Below are positions 30,866-39,814 of a stretch of DNA of 64,000 bases, piece by piece. The notes under the pieces were generated by a model. It saw nothing but the letters and a program-made list of their open reading frames with translations, searched no databases and was not told the origin of the DNA. Made by a program: the position numbers and the translations under genes. The DNA comes from Vibrio syngnathi. GTDB taxonomy: Bacteria > Pseudomonadota > Gammaproteobacteria > Enterobacterales > Vibrionaceae. Numbering within the stretch: the stretch's first letter is position 1; each line of letters opens with the position of its first letter. The stretch covers positions 620,001 to 684,000 of the forward strand of contig NZ_CP017916.1 of the NCBI RefSeq assembly GCF_002119525.1, in the 5' to 3' direction.

Positions 30866-31789
30866 GTGAAATGGTTTCAAACCGCGAGTATGTGTTTACT
30901 GCTTGTACTGACAGGTTGTGCGACAACATCAGATAACACCTCACGTTGGGTTTATCCCCCAATGGCTGTGCCGCTGCAACCAAGCGTTCAGCAAGAGGTT
31001 CAAATTGCACGTCTTAGTCAATTATTACAGCGTCCAGATTTGAACGATGAAGTTCGAGCTAAAATGCTGTTTGAGCGTGGTAACTACTACGACAGTGTTG
31101 GCCTACGTGATCTCGCGCGTCTCGACTTCAACCAATCTCTTTCATTGAACCCTGCTCAACCTGATATCTTCAATCTTTTGGGTGTTTACTTTACGCAGGT
31201 AGGGGAGTTTGATGCCGCTTATGAATCTTTTGATTCTACGTTAGAGCTTGATCCTGCAAACTCTTACGCAGAAAGAAATCGCTCTATCGCACTCTACTAT
31301 GGCGAGCGTTACGACTTAGCCAATGAAGAGATGATGAAACACTATGCCGATGATCCTAGCGATCCGTTTCGCGCTTTGTGGCTGTACATCATTCAACATG
31401 AGTTAACGCCAGAACAAGCCAAGCTTGATTTACAAAAACGTTACGAAAGCCGTGATGAGCAGTGGGGCTGGGTGCTAGTCGCCATCATGCTTGATGACAT
31501 TACTGAAGAGCAGGCTTTCAAGGCGATCTTAACGGGTACTCGTGATAACACGTTACTTGCGCAGCGCCTGACAGAGACATACTTCTACCTGGCTAAGCGT
31601 TACCACTTGAATGGTGACTACGCGAATGCAATCTCTCTATACAAGTTGTCAGTGTCTTTCAATGTGTATGAATATGTAGAGCATCGTTACTCTTTCTTAG
31701 AGCTAAGCCGTATATTTACTACTCTTAAAGCCGAGCACTTAGCAAAAGTTAAGTTGGCTGAGGCCGAAGAAGCAGCTAACGCTAAGTAA
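30866..31789 (+). CDS. nlpI: lipoprotein NlpI
   Basis: NlpI is an outer-membrane lipoprotein with TPR repeats. In E. coli it serves as adaptor for the protease Prc and scaffolds peptidoglycan hydrolases. It has 307 aa. The signal ends in lipobox L-T-G-C, giving a lipidated cysteine at residue 18. TPR-like helices run from about 60 to 150 (A-R-L-D-F-N-Q-S-L-S-L-N-P). The start is GTG at 30866 with AGGAG 9 bases before it. Confidence 0.94.
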   Translation: MKWFQTASMCLLLVLTGCATTSDNTSRWVYPPMAVPLQPSVQQEVQIARLSQLLQRPDLNDEVRAKMLFERGNYYDSVGLRDLARLDFNQSLSLNPAQPDIFNLLGVYFTQVGEFDAAYESFDSTLELDPANSYAERNRSIALYYGERYDLANEEMMKHYADDPSDPFRALWLYIIQHELTPEQAKLDLQKRYESRDEQWGWVLVAIMLDDITEEQAFKAILTGTRDNTLLAQRLTETYFYLAKRYHLNGDYANAISLYKLSVSFNVYEYVEHRYSFLELSRIFTTLKAEHLAKVKLAEAEEAANAK

Positions 31790-31808
31790 GCGATACATTT
31801 TGATTCCG

Positions 31809-31838
31809 AAAAGCCGCTGCCTGTCAGCGGTTTTTTTA
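31809..31838 (+). terminator. nlpI terminator
   Basis: CCGCTG-CCTGT-CAGCGG then seven T, flanked by AAAAG. Confidence 0.85.
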
Positions 31839-31906
31839 TGCTCCTTTTTTATAAACAGGTGGGGGGAGCTCGTTTTTGATTGCTTTTTATTTAAACAACA
31901 CTAAAA

Positions 31907-31925
31907 TAGTTAGCTTTGCTAACTA
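31907..31925. promoter_or_regulatory. operator 1 of the MarR regulator
   Basis: TAGTTAGC-TTT-GCTAACTA is a perfect palindrome with 8-bp arms. It starts at the last base of a possible -10 TAAAAT (31902-31907; TTGCTT lies 16 bases upstream). It is 25 bases before the regulator ATG, so bound protein would block its own promoter. Confidence 0.75.
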
Positions 31926-31949
31926 AATGCTATTCTTGATTAGGTGAGT

Positions 31950-32357
31950 ATGCTAAACCAGAATTTAGAAAAGATTGAGCGCTTCGCCTCTAAGATATGG
32001 CGAACTCAGGTAAATGAAGATCCTATTTGCCAATTGAGCTTCAATGAGTACGATTATTTGAAGGTCATTCAAGCTTCTCCAGAGCCTATTAGACTGACAG
32101 ACCTTGCTATTGAGATGCAGGTGACAAAACCTTCAGCCACGACTATGGTTCAAAGGCTTGAGAGAAAAGGCCTTGTCGAACGCAAACCGTCTCTTGAAGA
32201 TGCGAGATCTAAGTTGGTGGTTTTGACCCAAAAGGCTGAAGTGGGTTTAGAAGAAGAAAGTAAGATCTATCAGGTCATGGCACAGATACTGGAAAGTCGT
32301 TTGTCTGAGCAAGAATCTCAGCAGCTGAACCTATTATTAACTAAAGCGTTGAAGTAA
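31950..32357 (+). CDS. MarR family transcriptional regulator
   Basis: This 135-aa winged-helix dimeric regulator begins with a dimerisation helix. The DNA-binding core is I-R-L-T-D-L-A-I-E-M-Q-V-T-K-P-S-A-T-T-M, then V-Q-R-L-E-R-K-G-L-V-E-R, and the wing is K-P-S-L-E-D-A-R-S-K-L-V-V-L-T. The start may be ATG 31950 (weak AGG before it) or GTG 31944. Two near-identical operators, one before this gene and one before the MATE pump, make it likely that it represses both. The inducer is unknown, probably a drug-like or phenolic compound as in other MarR proteins. Confidence 0.9.
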   Translation: MLNQNLEKIERFASKIWRTQVNEDPICQLSFNEYDYLKVIQASPEPIRLTDLAIEMQVTKPSATTMVQRLERKGLVERKPSLEDARSKLVVLTQKAEVGLEEESKIYQVMAQILESRLSEQESQQLNLLLTKALK

Positions 32358-32371
32358 ATAATTTAGATATT

Positions 32372-32390
32372 TAGTTAGCCTTGTTAACTA
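32372..32390. promoter_or_regulatory. operator 2, upstream of the MATE gene
   Basis: TAGTTAGCCTTGTTAACTA differs from operator 1 at only two positions. It follows a -10-like TAGATA (32364-32369) in the same geometry, 56 bases before the pump start. Confidence 0.72.
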
Positions 32391-32446
32391 ATTTTTCGAG
32401 TCATATCTTGTTGATATGCGACTCACAAATGAAAGTAGAGTAAGAA

Positions 32447-33784
32447 ATGAGTAACTCAATTAGTCGCCAGTTTTGGCGATACACAATCCCTACTGTGGCT
32501 GCCATGTTGGTTAATGGCCTTTACCAAGTGGTGGATGGCATCTTCATTGGCCGCTATGTGGGGGCTGATGGACTTGCAGGCATCAATGTTGCGTGGCCTG
32601 TGATTGGTTCGATTCTCGGTATTGGTATGTTGGTGGGGGTAGGTACAGGTGCGCTTGTCTCGATTCGCCAAGGTAAAAAAGATACTCAAGGTGCTAAACA
32701 GATCTTAGCAACAGGCTTAACCTTGTTGCTAGCGATAACGCCTATTGTCTCTGTATTGCTGTTTTTGTTTGCTGATAACTTCTTGCTTTGGCAGGGCGCA
32801 GAGGGGCGAGTATATGAACTTGGCCTGCAGTACTTACATATTCTGATTGGTGCCAGTGTCTTCACGCTAGGTTCGATCGCAATGCCGTTTTTACTGCGTA
32901 ACGATGACAGCCCGAACTTGGCCACGATACTGATGATTGTCGGTGCGGTGATCAATATAGCTCTGGATTACCTGTTCATCGCTCTATATGGTTGGGAGTT
33001 GATGGGCGCAGCATTAGCAACAGCGATTGCCCAGTTTGTAGTGACTGCACTTGGCTTAGCTTACTTTTTCTCGCATCGAGCAAACCTTCGTTTACGCTGG
33101 AATGAATTGAGACTGAAACTTGATGTGATTCCACAAATCTTCTCGATTGGTACATCAAGCTTCTTTATGTACGCTTATGGTTCGATGATGGTGGCGCTGC
33201 ACAATGCGTTGTTCTCCCAGTATGGCGACCAGTTGATGATTGGTGCTTATGCGATTTTGGGCTACATCGTGACGGTTTACTACCTCACTGCTGAAGGCAT
33301 CGCAAACGGCATGCAACCATTAGTGAGTTACAACCATGGTGCGCGTAATCAAGCGAACATTCGTAAGTTACTTAAGATTGCGATGATGAGTTCAGTATTG
33401 ATCGGTGTTGCGTTCGTGCTACTTTTGAACGCGTTCCCACGTGAGTTTGTGTCAGTATTTAACTCAGATGAACCTCAGCTAGTTGAGTACACCGTGTTGG
33501 GTATTCGACTACACATGTTTGCACTGGCTCTTGATGGCTTCTTAGTAGTAGCGGGTGCTTACTATCAAGCGGTGAACAAGGGCAGCAAGGCGATGTTTGT
33601 GACGATAGGTAACATGCTTATCCAATTACCTTTCTTGTATATTATGCCTAAGTTGTACGGTGTGCCGGGGATCTGGATTGCGTATCCATTGTCCAATATC
33701 GCGTTAAGTGTAGTTGTTATGATCATGCTCTACAAAGACGTAAAGAAGCTCGATGCTGCGCCGCTGGAAACCGCGACGGCGTAG
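32447..33784 (+). CDS. MATE family efflux transporter
   Basis: This 445-aa inner-membrane multidrug/sodium or proton antiporter has about twelve helices in two halves. The first loop motif is I-P-T-V-A-A-M-L-V-N-G-L-Y-Q-V-V-D-G-I-F-I-G and the second half carries E-G-I-A-N-G-M-Q-P-L-V-S-Y-N-H-G-A. It lies 89 bases after the MarR regulator with its own operator, so it is probably induced when the regulator binds a ligand. The substrate is unknown. Confidence 0.92.
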   Translation: MSNSISRQFWRYTIPTVAAMLVNGLYQVVDGIFIGRYVGADGLAGINVAWPVIGSILGIGMLVGVGTGALVSIRQGKKDTQGAKQILATGLTLLLAITPIVSVLLFLFADNFLLWQGAEGRVYELGLQYLHILIGASVFTLGSIAMPFLLRNDDSPNLATILMIVGAVINIALDYLFIALYGWELMGAALATAIAQFVVTALGLAYFFSHRANLRLRWNELRLKLDVIPQIFSIGTSSFFMYAYGSMMVALHNALFSQYGDQLMIGAYAILGYIVTVYYLTAEGIANGMQPLVSYNHGARNQANIRKLLKIAMMSSVLIGVAFVLLLNAFPREFVSVFNSDEPQLVEYTVLGIRLHMFALALDGFLVVAGAYYQAVNKGSKAMFVTIGNMLIQLPFLYIMPKLYGVPGIWIAYPLSNIALSVVVMIMLYKDVKKLDAAPLETATA

Positions 33785-33807
33785 ATCGTTTTTCTTAAAC
33801 TGAATGA

Positions 33808-33838
33808 TAAAAGGTCTAGCGAATGCTAGACCTTTTTT
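33808..33838. terminator. terminator after MATE gene
   Basis: AAAAGGTCTAGC-GAAT-GCTAGACCTTTTTTG. It lies between convergent genes and can serve both. Confidence 0.88.
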
Positions 33839-33870
33839 GTATCTGTTACTGATTATTCTAATTTAAGGAA

Positions 33871-34749
33871 CTAGATGTTCTTAACGTCTAAACCTGCGAG
33901 TTGATGCCAGTAACCGTTGCATTGGCGGCTTTCAATTTTCATCGGTTTTTGACCTTGCTCGTTCGCTCTGAAGTTATTAATTTCAGAGAAGGTATCGATG
34001 CCGAGTGGGCTTAAACGAACCACATCGACTAGGTCATGCATGTTCGGTAGATCGTTAACTAGGTTGTAGCAGTAGCCCGATTGTGTCTGAATGCCGTTAA
34101 GGTTAAATACCGACTGGCCTTCTTGGCTTTCGACTTGTAGCCCTGTTGGGTATTTGATACAACAAGTTTCGCAATCGTCTTTGGCTTTGTTTTCCGCGCG
34201 AGCGGTAAAGCAACGCGCTGAGTAAGCAAGTGGTAGGTAGCCGTGGCTAAATACTTCTACTTCGAACTTATTACGGATATTAAGATCTTCGCACTGTGTC
34301 ATTACGTTGCTTAGCCATTCGCGAGAAAGCTCAACAGGCATACACCAACGCGTCATACCTTGTTTCAAGAACAGGTTCAGAGTGCGTGCGTTGTAGGTAT
34401 TAACCGCCGGGCCAACCACAAAAGGCACTTTGCTTTCGCTTGCTAATTGAATCGCAGACACGTCGTTGGCTTCGATCGCAAAGTCACCGTTATCAATGTA
34501 CTTCTTCATGATGTTGACTTCGCTTGGTGCTTCTAGCAATGCCATGGTGGAAAGTACGACTTGCTTGCCTGAAGCCGACAGCTCTTTGGCAATATCCATC
34601 CAGTGTTTTGCTTTCATCTCACGACGCTTTGAACACACGGCTTCACCTAGGTAGATGATGTCGGCAGAGCTTGATTTCGCTTGCTCATAGAAGCTTTCAA
34701 CATCTTGTTTTGGCCAAAAATAAAGTAGAGGGCCTAATGCGTATTTCAT
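33871..34749 (-). CDS. ubiV: U32 family protein UbiV (oxygen-independent ubiquinone hydroxylation)
   Basis: UbiV works with UbiU and UbiT to hydroxylate the ubiquinone ring without oxygen. From ATG 34749 (M-K-Y-A-L-G-P, ribosome site GGAG) it has 292 aa. The Fe-S cysteine pattern is kept: C39 in E-A-V-C-S-K-R-R, then the later group C-F-T-A-R ... D-D-C-E-T-C-C. An ATG at 34761 would add four residues. It sits 18 bases after ubiU in one operon. Confidence 0.93.
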   Translation of the reverse strand: MKYALGPLLYFWPKQDVESFYEQAKSSSADIIYLGEAVCSKRREMKAKHWMDIAKELSASGKQVVLSTMALLEAPSEVNIMKKYIDNGDFAIEANDVSAIQLASESKVPFVVGPAVNTYNARTLNLFLKQGMTRWCMPVELSREWLSNVMTQCEDLNIRNKFEVEVFSHGYLPLAYSARCFTARAENKAKDDCETCCIKYPTGLQVESQEGQSVFNLNGIQTQSGYCYNLVNDLPNMHDLVDVVRLSPLGIDTFSEINNFRANEQGQKPMKIESRQCNGYWHQLAGLDVKNI

Positions 34750-34767
34750 TGAGTTCTCCATTTGGCT

Positions 34768-35781
34768 CTATTGCCATTTACGGTGATAAGCGCCAAGCGT
34801 GGTTTGTGTACCTTCAGATACATTTGCCAGTGTCGCGTTCCAAGCTTGTTCTACTTGGTATTGTTCAGGATTCGCTAAGTAGCGATCGATAGCAGCGCGC
34901 CAAGTACGAGTCACTTGTTCAACATAAGCAGGGCTGCGTTGGCGACCTTCAATCTTCACTGAGGCAACATTGGCCGCGAAAAGCTCAGGCAACATGGATA
35001 GCGTGTTTAGACTAGTCGGCTCTTCAAGTGCGTGATAGCGCTTACGTTCACCATCGATATCCGCTTCAAAACGACCCTTACACAGCGTTGGGTAACCTGC
35101 GTTCTCACCTGCTTCATACTTATCGATAAGGATTTCATTCAAGCGAGACTCTAAGCCGTTTTCTGTTTCTTGCCAGCGAACGTATTTAGCTGGAGAACAA
35201 GCACCAACGGTATTTGGTGATTCACCTGTCATGTATGAAGAGAGGTAGCAACGGCCTTCTGCCATGATACATAAGCTACCAAAAGCGAATACTTCAAGGT
35301 CAACGTCAGAAGTGATATTACGAGAAAGCTGTTTGACCTGGTGAATCGACAACACACGCGGCAGTACGACACGCTTAACGTTGAAGTTTTTATGGTAGAA
35401 GTCGATAGCGGCTGCATTGGTCGCAGATGCTTGCACTGATAAGTGCAGCTCTAGTTCTGGGTATTTGTTTGCTGCGTACTCAAGTACCGCGATGTCAGCG
35501 ATGATCAGCGCATCAACGCCTAGCGCAGCAGCGTTGTCTACAGCGTTTGTCCAACGTTCGAAGCCGTTTGGGTGAGCAAAAGTATTTAAGGCAACGTGAA
35601 TTTTCTTGTTGCGGTCATGTACATACTGCACAGCACGATCGAGCTTTTTACCCGCAAAGTTAAGGCCTGCGAAGTGTCGGGCATTCGTATCGTCTTTGAA
35701 TCCGATGTAGACAGCATCCGCACCGCAATCAATAGCGGTTTTCAAAGCAGGTAAGTTACCCGCTGGGCATAAGAGTTCCAT
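34768..35781 (-). CDS. ubiU: U32 family protein UbiU
   Basis: Partner of UbiV; both carry 4Fe-4S clusters and form a heterodimer in E. coli. The protein has 337 aa. The four cluster cysteines are at C171, C178, C195 and C234, with the same spacing as in E. coli UbiU. The start E-L-L-C-P-A-G-N-L-P is the U32 family hallmark. ubiT lies 2.4 kb away on the other strand, beyond the signalling gene. Confidence 0.93.
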   Translation of the reverse strand: MELLCPAGNLPALKTAIDCGADAVYIGFKDDTNARHFAGLNFAGKKLDRAVQYVHDRNKKIHVALNTFAHPNGFERWTNAVDNAAALGVDALIIADIAVLEYAANKYPELELHLSVQASATNAAAIDFYHKNFNVKRVVLPRVLSIHQVKQLSRNITSDVDLEVFAFGSLCIMAEGRCYLSSYMTGESPNTVGACSPAKYVRWQETENGLESRLNEILIDKYEAGENAGYPTLCKGRFEADIDGERKRYHALEEPTSLNTLSMLPELFAANVASVKIEGRQRSPAYVEQVTRTWRAAIDRYLANPEQYQVEQAWNATLANVSEGTQTTLGAYHRKWQ

Positions 35782-35948
35782 TTGCTCACTACCAATAGAA
35801 TAAAATTGAAGCGAGTATTTTATGAAGAATTATGAATGACGGAATTGATGTAAGGCAGGTTTAGATGGATAAATCTGCTTTTACCCCATTTGAGGTACTG
35901 ACGAATGGCGAATTTACGCTTTAGCTTGGTGTTGGAGGGCGTGTTTAA

Positions 35949-38039
35949 TTAATTCTTGTGACGACGGTTTTGGGCGAACAGTTCTTCAACCTCTTGTTTT
36001 GGTTGAGGGCGATAGAAGTGGAAACCTTGAATTGAACCACAGTTGAGGTTAGACAGCAGGGTTGCTTGTTCACTGGTTTCGACACCCTCTGCAACCACGG
36101 TTAAATCGAGAGATTTCCCAAGGTTGATGATGTTTTCAATTACGGTAATTTGCTTTGGTAAGGTATCGATATCTGAGATAAAAGCCCGGTCAATTTTAAG
36201 CTCATCAATCGGAAAGCGAGCAAGGTAAGATAGAGAAGAGTAACCCGTACCAAAGTCATCGATGGATAACGCAAAGCCAAGTCTCTTAATCGCGTTCAGC
36301 ATTTGAAGCGTGTGCTCACTATCACTCATTACGGCACTTTCTGTAAGCTCAAAGGTAATCGCACTTGGATCTAGCTCAGTAGAACGCAGCAACTTCTCCA
36401 TGAAATCAATCAATTTTGGATTACCAAACTGCTCTGGTGAAAGGTTGATCGCGACGCGACCAGGTAAAATACCTTGCATCTTCCAACGTTTCACCGTGGC
36501 AAATACTTCGCGCATTACCACACGACCAAGTTGTTCAATAAGGCCAGCACGTTCCGCTACTGGAATAAATGCGGCAGGGCTAATATAACCTTCTACAGGG
36601 TGCTTCCAACGTACCAGAGCTTCTGCTCCGTTAATGGTGAAGTCACGCGCATTTACTTTTGGTTGGTACCAAACCTCAAGCCCGTTCTGTTGCAGTGCTT
36701 TTTGCAGTTCTATCTCAAGCCACAGTCGCATTCGCGCTTCTTTGTTCATCTGTTCGTTGAACTTGATCAGGCGGTTGCGTCCACGATCCTTAGCTTCATA
36801 CATTGCGGTGTCAGCATTCTGTAGCAAGATACGTGCGTCACTGCCATCGTGAGGAAAGCTCACACTACCAATCGAGCAGGCTAAACGCTTGCTAAAATGG
36901 TGAAGATCGAAGGGTTGGTTGATCAGAGATATGATCTTTTCAGAGAGTATTTCAGGTGTTCGTGGGTGTTCAGGCTCAGGTAGAATAATACCAAATTCAT
37001 CACCGCCTAAATGGCCAATAATAGCTTGACGAGGCAGTTGTCGTTTTAAGCGAGATGCGACCTCTTTAATCACTTTATCACCGATGTGGTGGCCAAGTGA
37101 GTCATTGATATTTTTGAAGTTATCGATGTCTAAGTAGAGCATCACAACAGGGGTCTTGTTGTGAATGAACTGCTCAAGGCTTTTGGTAAACCCAAGTCGG
37201 TTGTAGAGCTTAGTCAGTGTATCGATGTAGGCATCTTCACTGTTAGCGGGTGTGTATTGTTTTGTTGTTTCTTGAGCGTCTTGAATAAGTACTAGTTGGG
37301 TACTGCTTCCAAGAATGACCGTCGAGTCGATATTTAACTGAACTTTACGTTCAAAGCCACATCGAGCACCCGTTAAACAAACCAAGCCAGACTCAGAAAT
37401 AATGGAGCTGAGGTCATTATTAAAGACTGTTTTGGTTTGTTCATCGATAAATAATCGGCCTAACTCTTCGCCAATCAATTCTGTGGTGGAGTTAAAACCA
37501 AGTAAGCGCGCAGCTGCAGGGTTCGAAGACAGAATGTAGTCGTTTTCAACTAATAGCAATCCGTCTGGGAGCAGGTGAGATAGCTTGTGGAATTTCGCTT
37601 CAGACTCTTCTAAAGAACGGACAAGTACTTGGTTTTCAGATGTATCGAAGGCGTGAAAGATGATGTATTCAGTCTTTTTACCATTGGTAAGCGGAGATAG
37701 GCTGAAATGAAGGCTAGTGTCTAAAGCCGTTTCGTTTAGGGTGATTTCCGCCTCAATTGTTTCGCCATTGAATGCACGCTCATAGTAAGGCTTAAGGTGT
37801 TGGTAGAATTGCTCGCCCAAGGTTTGGCGGTCATTCATGCCTACAAGCTCTGTTTTACTTAAACCAGCAATATCACAGTAACGCTCATTCACCATAAAAT
37901 AGTTATGTTGAGCATCAAGTACCGCAAAAAAGAACGGGCTGTTTGCAGTAAGCTGTGTAAACCAATGTTGTAGTTGCTGGGGAGGCATCAAAGTACTACC
38001 AATTCTCCAAGAGCTTGAATATTCACTATCGATAAACAT
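35949..38039 (-). CDS. rocS: PAS-GGDEF-EAL cyclic-di-GMP signalling protein
   Basis: 696 aa, cytoplasmic, with no membrane helix. Two PAS-like sensor regions (about 25-130 and 150-255) lead to GGDEF (G-G-D-E-F at 345-349) and EAL (E-A-L at 473-475). The diguanylate cyclase signature is complete, but the RxxD inhibitory site five residues upstream is missing. The EAL residues N-L-S, E-L-T-E-S, D-D-F-G-T-G and E-G-V-E are also kept, so both activities are possible; in such proteins one usually dominates. Position beside the ubi genes matches V. cholerae VC0653 (RocS), which affects rugosity and biofilm; that assignment is from memory. Alternative start at residue 18. Confidence 0.85.
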   Translation of the reverse strand: MFIDSEYSSSWRIGSTLMPPQQLQHWFTQLTANSPFFFAVLDAQHNYFMVNERYCDIAGLSKTELVGMNDRQTLGEQFYQHLKPYYERAFNGETIEAEITLNETALDTSLHFSLSPLTNGKKTEYIIFHAFDTSENQVLVRSLEESEAKFHKLSHLLPDGLLLVENDYILSSNPAAARLLGFNSTTELIGEELGRLFIDEQTKTVFNNDLSSIISESGLVCLTGARCGFERKVQLNIDSTVILGSSTQLVLIQDAQETTKQYTPANSEDAYIDTLTKLYNRLGFTKSLEQFIHNKTPVVMLYLDIDNFKNINDSLGHHIGDKVIKEVASRLKRQLPRQAIIGHLGGDEFGIILPEPEHPRTPEILSEKIISLINQPFDLHHFSKRLACSIGSVSFPHDGSDARILLQNADTAMYEAKDRGRNRLIKFNEQMNKEARMRLWLEIELQKALQQNGLEVWYQPKVNARDFTINGAEALVRWKHPVEGYISPAAFIPVAERAGLIEQLGRVVMREVFATVKRWKMQGILPGRVAINLSPEQFGNPKLIDFMEKLLRSTELDPSAITFELTESAVMSDSEHTLQMLNAIKRLGFALSIDDFGTGYSSLSYLARFPIDELKIDRAFISDIDTLPKQITVIENIINLGKSLDLTVVAEGVETSEQATLLSNLNCGSIQGFHFYRPQPKQEVEELFAQNRRHKN

Positions 38040-38245
38040 TGATTGCTATTTGTTCAGCTATCGATGTTTACTTGTGAGTGCAGCGATTCGCTGTGATTTT
38101 CATGACCAGAGTTACTATAACTGCGATCATCAATATATTAAAGGTCGAGCATCAAACTGAATTAATTTGATACATAACAGTAACTGAGATCTCAACATCA
38201 TCTATGATGCTTTCTATATTATTGACAAAGTTACGGATAAGTCAC

Positions 38246-38773
38246 GTGATAAACAAGATACGCACTCAACTAGTTCAAAATGCCGCATCAATTTTGCGAT
38301 CTCCAGTCCAGTTATTACCAAAATCAGTACAAAAAAAAGCCTTATTAGAAGCATTGAAAAATGTATTCAAGGAGGCTTTAGAGGATGGTGATTTTGAGTT
38401 CTTAGAAGACAAGTGGCTTAAAGTTTCAATAAAAGATATGGGGTTAAGTTGGTGTATTAGCTACAAAAATGAGCAACTAGTTGTCGCTGATAAAGAGGTC
38501 AATGAAGATGTGAGTTTTAGTGGCAATCTAAATGATCTCGTGTTGATTGCTGGGCGAAAAGAAGACCCAGATACGCTTTTTTTCCAACGTCGACTGTCTA
38601 TTGAGGGCGATACCGAGCTAGGCTTGGAAGTGAAAAATTTGATGGATAGCGTCGATTTAGACTTATTGCCGACTCCTATGAAAACTTTGTTAAATCAATT
38701 AGCTGATTTTGTGCAGAAGGGAGTACAATCCCCAGATACACAAAGTGAGGTAATGAATGCTTATTCGAACTGA
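38246..38773 (+). CDS. ubiT: SCP2-domain lipid-binding protein UbiT
   Basis: UbiT is the accessory lipid-binding factor of anaerobic ubiquinone synthesis. GTG at 38246 (V-I-N-K-I-R-T-Q-L) is chosen because GGATAAG lies before it and 175 aa matches the E. coli length. ATG 38204 would add 14 residues with no ribosome site. Conserved blocks: D-G-D-F-E-F-L-E, R-K-E-D-P-D-T-L-F-F-Q-R-R-L and I-E-G-D-T-E-L-G-L. The stop overlaps the next gene by 17 bases, so they are coupled. Confidence 0.9.
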   Translation: MINKIRTQLVQNAASILRSPVQLLPKSVQKKALLEALKNVFKEALEDGDFEFLEDKWLKVSIKDMGLSWCISYKNEQLVVADKEVNEDVSFSGNLNDLVLIAGRKEDPDTLFFQRRLSIEGDTELGLEVKNLMDSVDLDLLPTPMKTLLNQLADFVQKGVQSPDTQSEVMNAYSN

Positions 38774-39260
38774 AGCACCGGCAGATATACTTGTCATCGA
38801 TCGTTTATTGAAATCTGTTTTTGAAACGGATGCAGAAGCTAATTTGGTTATGAGCTTGCGTGAGAATAGCCATTTAACGCTATCGCTGGTGGCTTGTTCT
38901 GATGAAGGGGAGGTGGTTGGTCACCTGATGTTTAGCCCTCTTACTCTTGATGGTGACGATCATAACTGGCAGGGGCTCGCACCTCTCGCCGTGAAAGAAG
39001 AGTTCCGCAATCAAGGCATTGCCAAATCACTGGTTGAAGACGCATTTTCTACTTTGGTAGATTTTGGTTACCCAGCCTGTGTTGTACTCGGTGATCCTGC
39101 TTACTACGGTCGTTTTGGTTTCAAGGCGGCGAGCGAATTTGGCCTGAGTTGTGTTTGGGATGTGCCTGAAGGCGCTTTTCAAGCGATTGAGTTGGTAGAA
39201 GGGGCGTTTGCTGGGCATTCTGGTGAAATTGCTTACAGCCCAGAGTTCAACGACTTATAA
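38757..39260 (+). CDS. GNAT family N-acetyltransferase (YhbS-like)
   Basis: 167 aa with the acetyl-CoA loop region in L-A-V-K-E-E-F-R-N-Q-G-I-A-K-S-L-V. The downstream G-D-P-A-Y-Y-G-R-F-G-F motif is typical of the YhbS branch. E. coli also has yhbS beside ubiT (yhbT). The substrate is unknown; overlap with ubiT suggests shared expression rather than shared function. Confidence 0.9.
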   Translation: MLIRTEAPADILVIDRLLKSVFETDAEANLVMSLRENSHLTLSLVACSDEGEVVGHLMFSPLTLDGDDHNWQGLAPLAVKEEFRNQGIAKSLVEDAFSTLVDFGYPACVVLGDPAYYGRFGFKAASEFGLSCVWDVPEGAFQAIELVEGAFAGHSGEIAYSPEFNDL

Positions 39261-39303
39261 GCTGATTTACCACTCAATAAGATACAAATTGATTTAGTCT
39301 AAA

Positions 39304-39331
39304 TAAAGGAGCTTGATGCTCCTTTATTTTT
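39304..39331 (+). terminator. terminator after GNAT gene
   Basis: AAAGGAGC-TTGAT-GCTCCTTTATTTTTTG. Confidence 0.8.
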
Positions 39332-39415
39332 TGTTAGTATCAGCCCCAATGAGCACCGTTTAAGTTCACTCGAAGAATATTAATACCAACAAACCAAAGG
39401 TTACGACCGCTAGAT

Positions 39416-39814
39416 ATGTCACAAACACACGCGCAATATCTACAAGAGATGGGCATTAGCCAATGGGAGTTAAGTCACCCAGAGCGTTTGGCTGGTTATG
39501 AATCTGAATTGACTCTGTTATCGAATGATTGCAAGTTACTGTTGGTTTCACCAGAAAAACCTCAGGATGATATCGCCGTGATGTTTGAGCGAGTACTCAA
39601 AAGTATCAAGCTCGACTTATCTCAAGCTTTACACCTTCAACCGCAACACTTGTCTGCTGTGGATTTAAGTTCGGTTGAATGGGTATGGTTTGCTGGTTGC
39701 GAATCTGCCCATGAACTGAAGGCAAAAACACTTCAATCTCCATTACTGTCTGACATTAACGGTAATAACCAACATCGCCGCGACTTATGGCAACAAATTT
39801 GTGCTTATGACTAA
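39416..39814 (+). CDS. holD: DNA polymerase III psi subunit
   Basis: HolD links the clamp loader to SSB through chi. The 132-aa sequence begins M-S-Q-T-H-A-Q-Y-L-Q-E-M-G-I-S-Q-W, the conserved N-terminal segment, and has the later V-E-W-V-W-F-A-G-C-E block. There is no clear ribosome site before ATG 39416 (AAAGG is too far away), which fits the low copy number. rimI overlaps its end as in E. coli. Confidence 0.9.
   Translation: MSQTHAQYLQEMGISQWELSHPERLAGYESELTLLSNDCKLLLVSPEKPQDDIAVMFERVLKSIKLDLSQALHLQPQHLSAVDLSSVEWVWFAGCESAHELKAKTLQSPLLSDINGNNQHRRDLWQQICAYD

Noticed and set aside
38040..38245. FNR sites for ubiT or ubiU
   Set aside because: Only TTGAT half sites found; no convincing TTGAT-N4-ATCAA.
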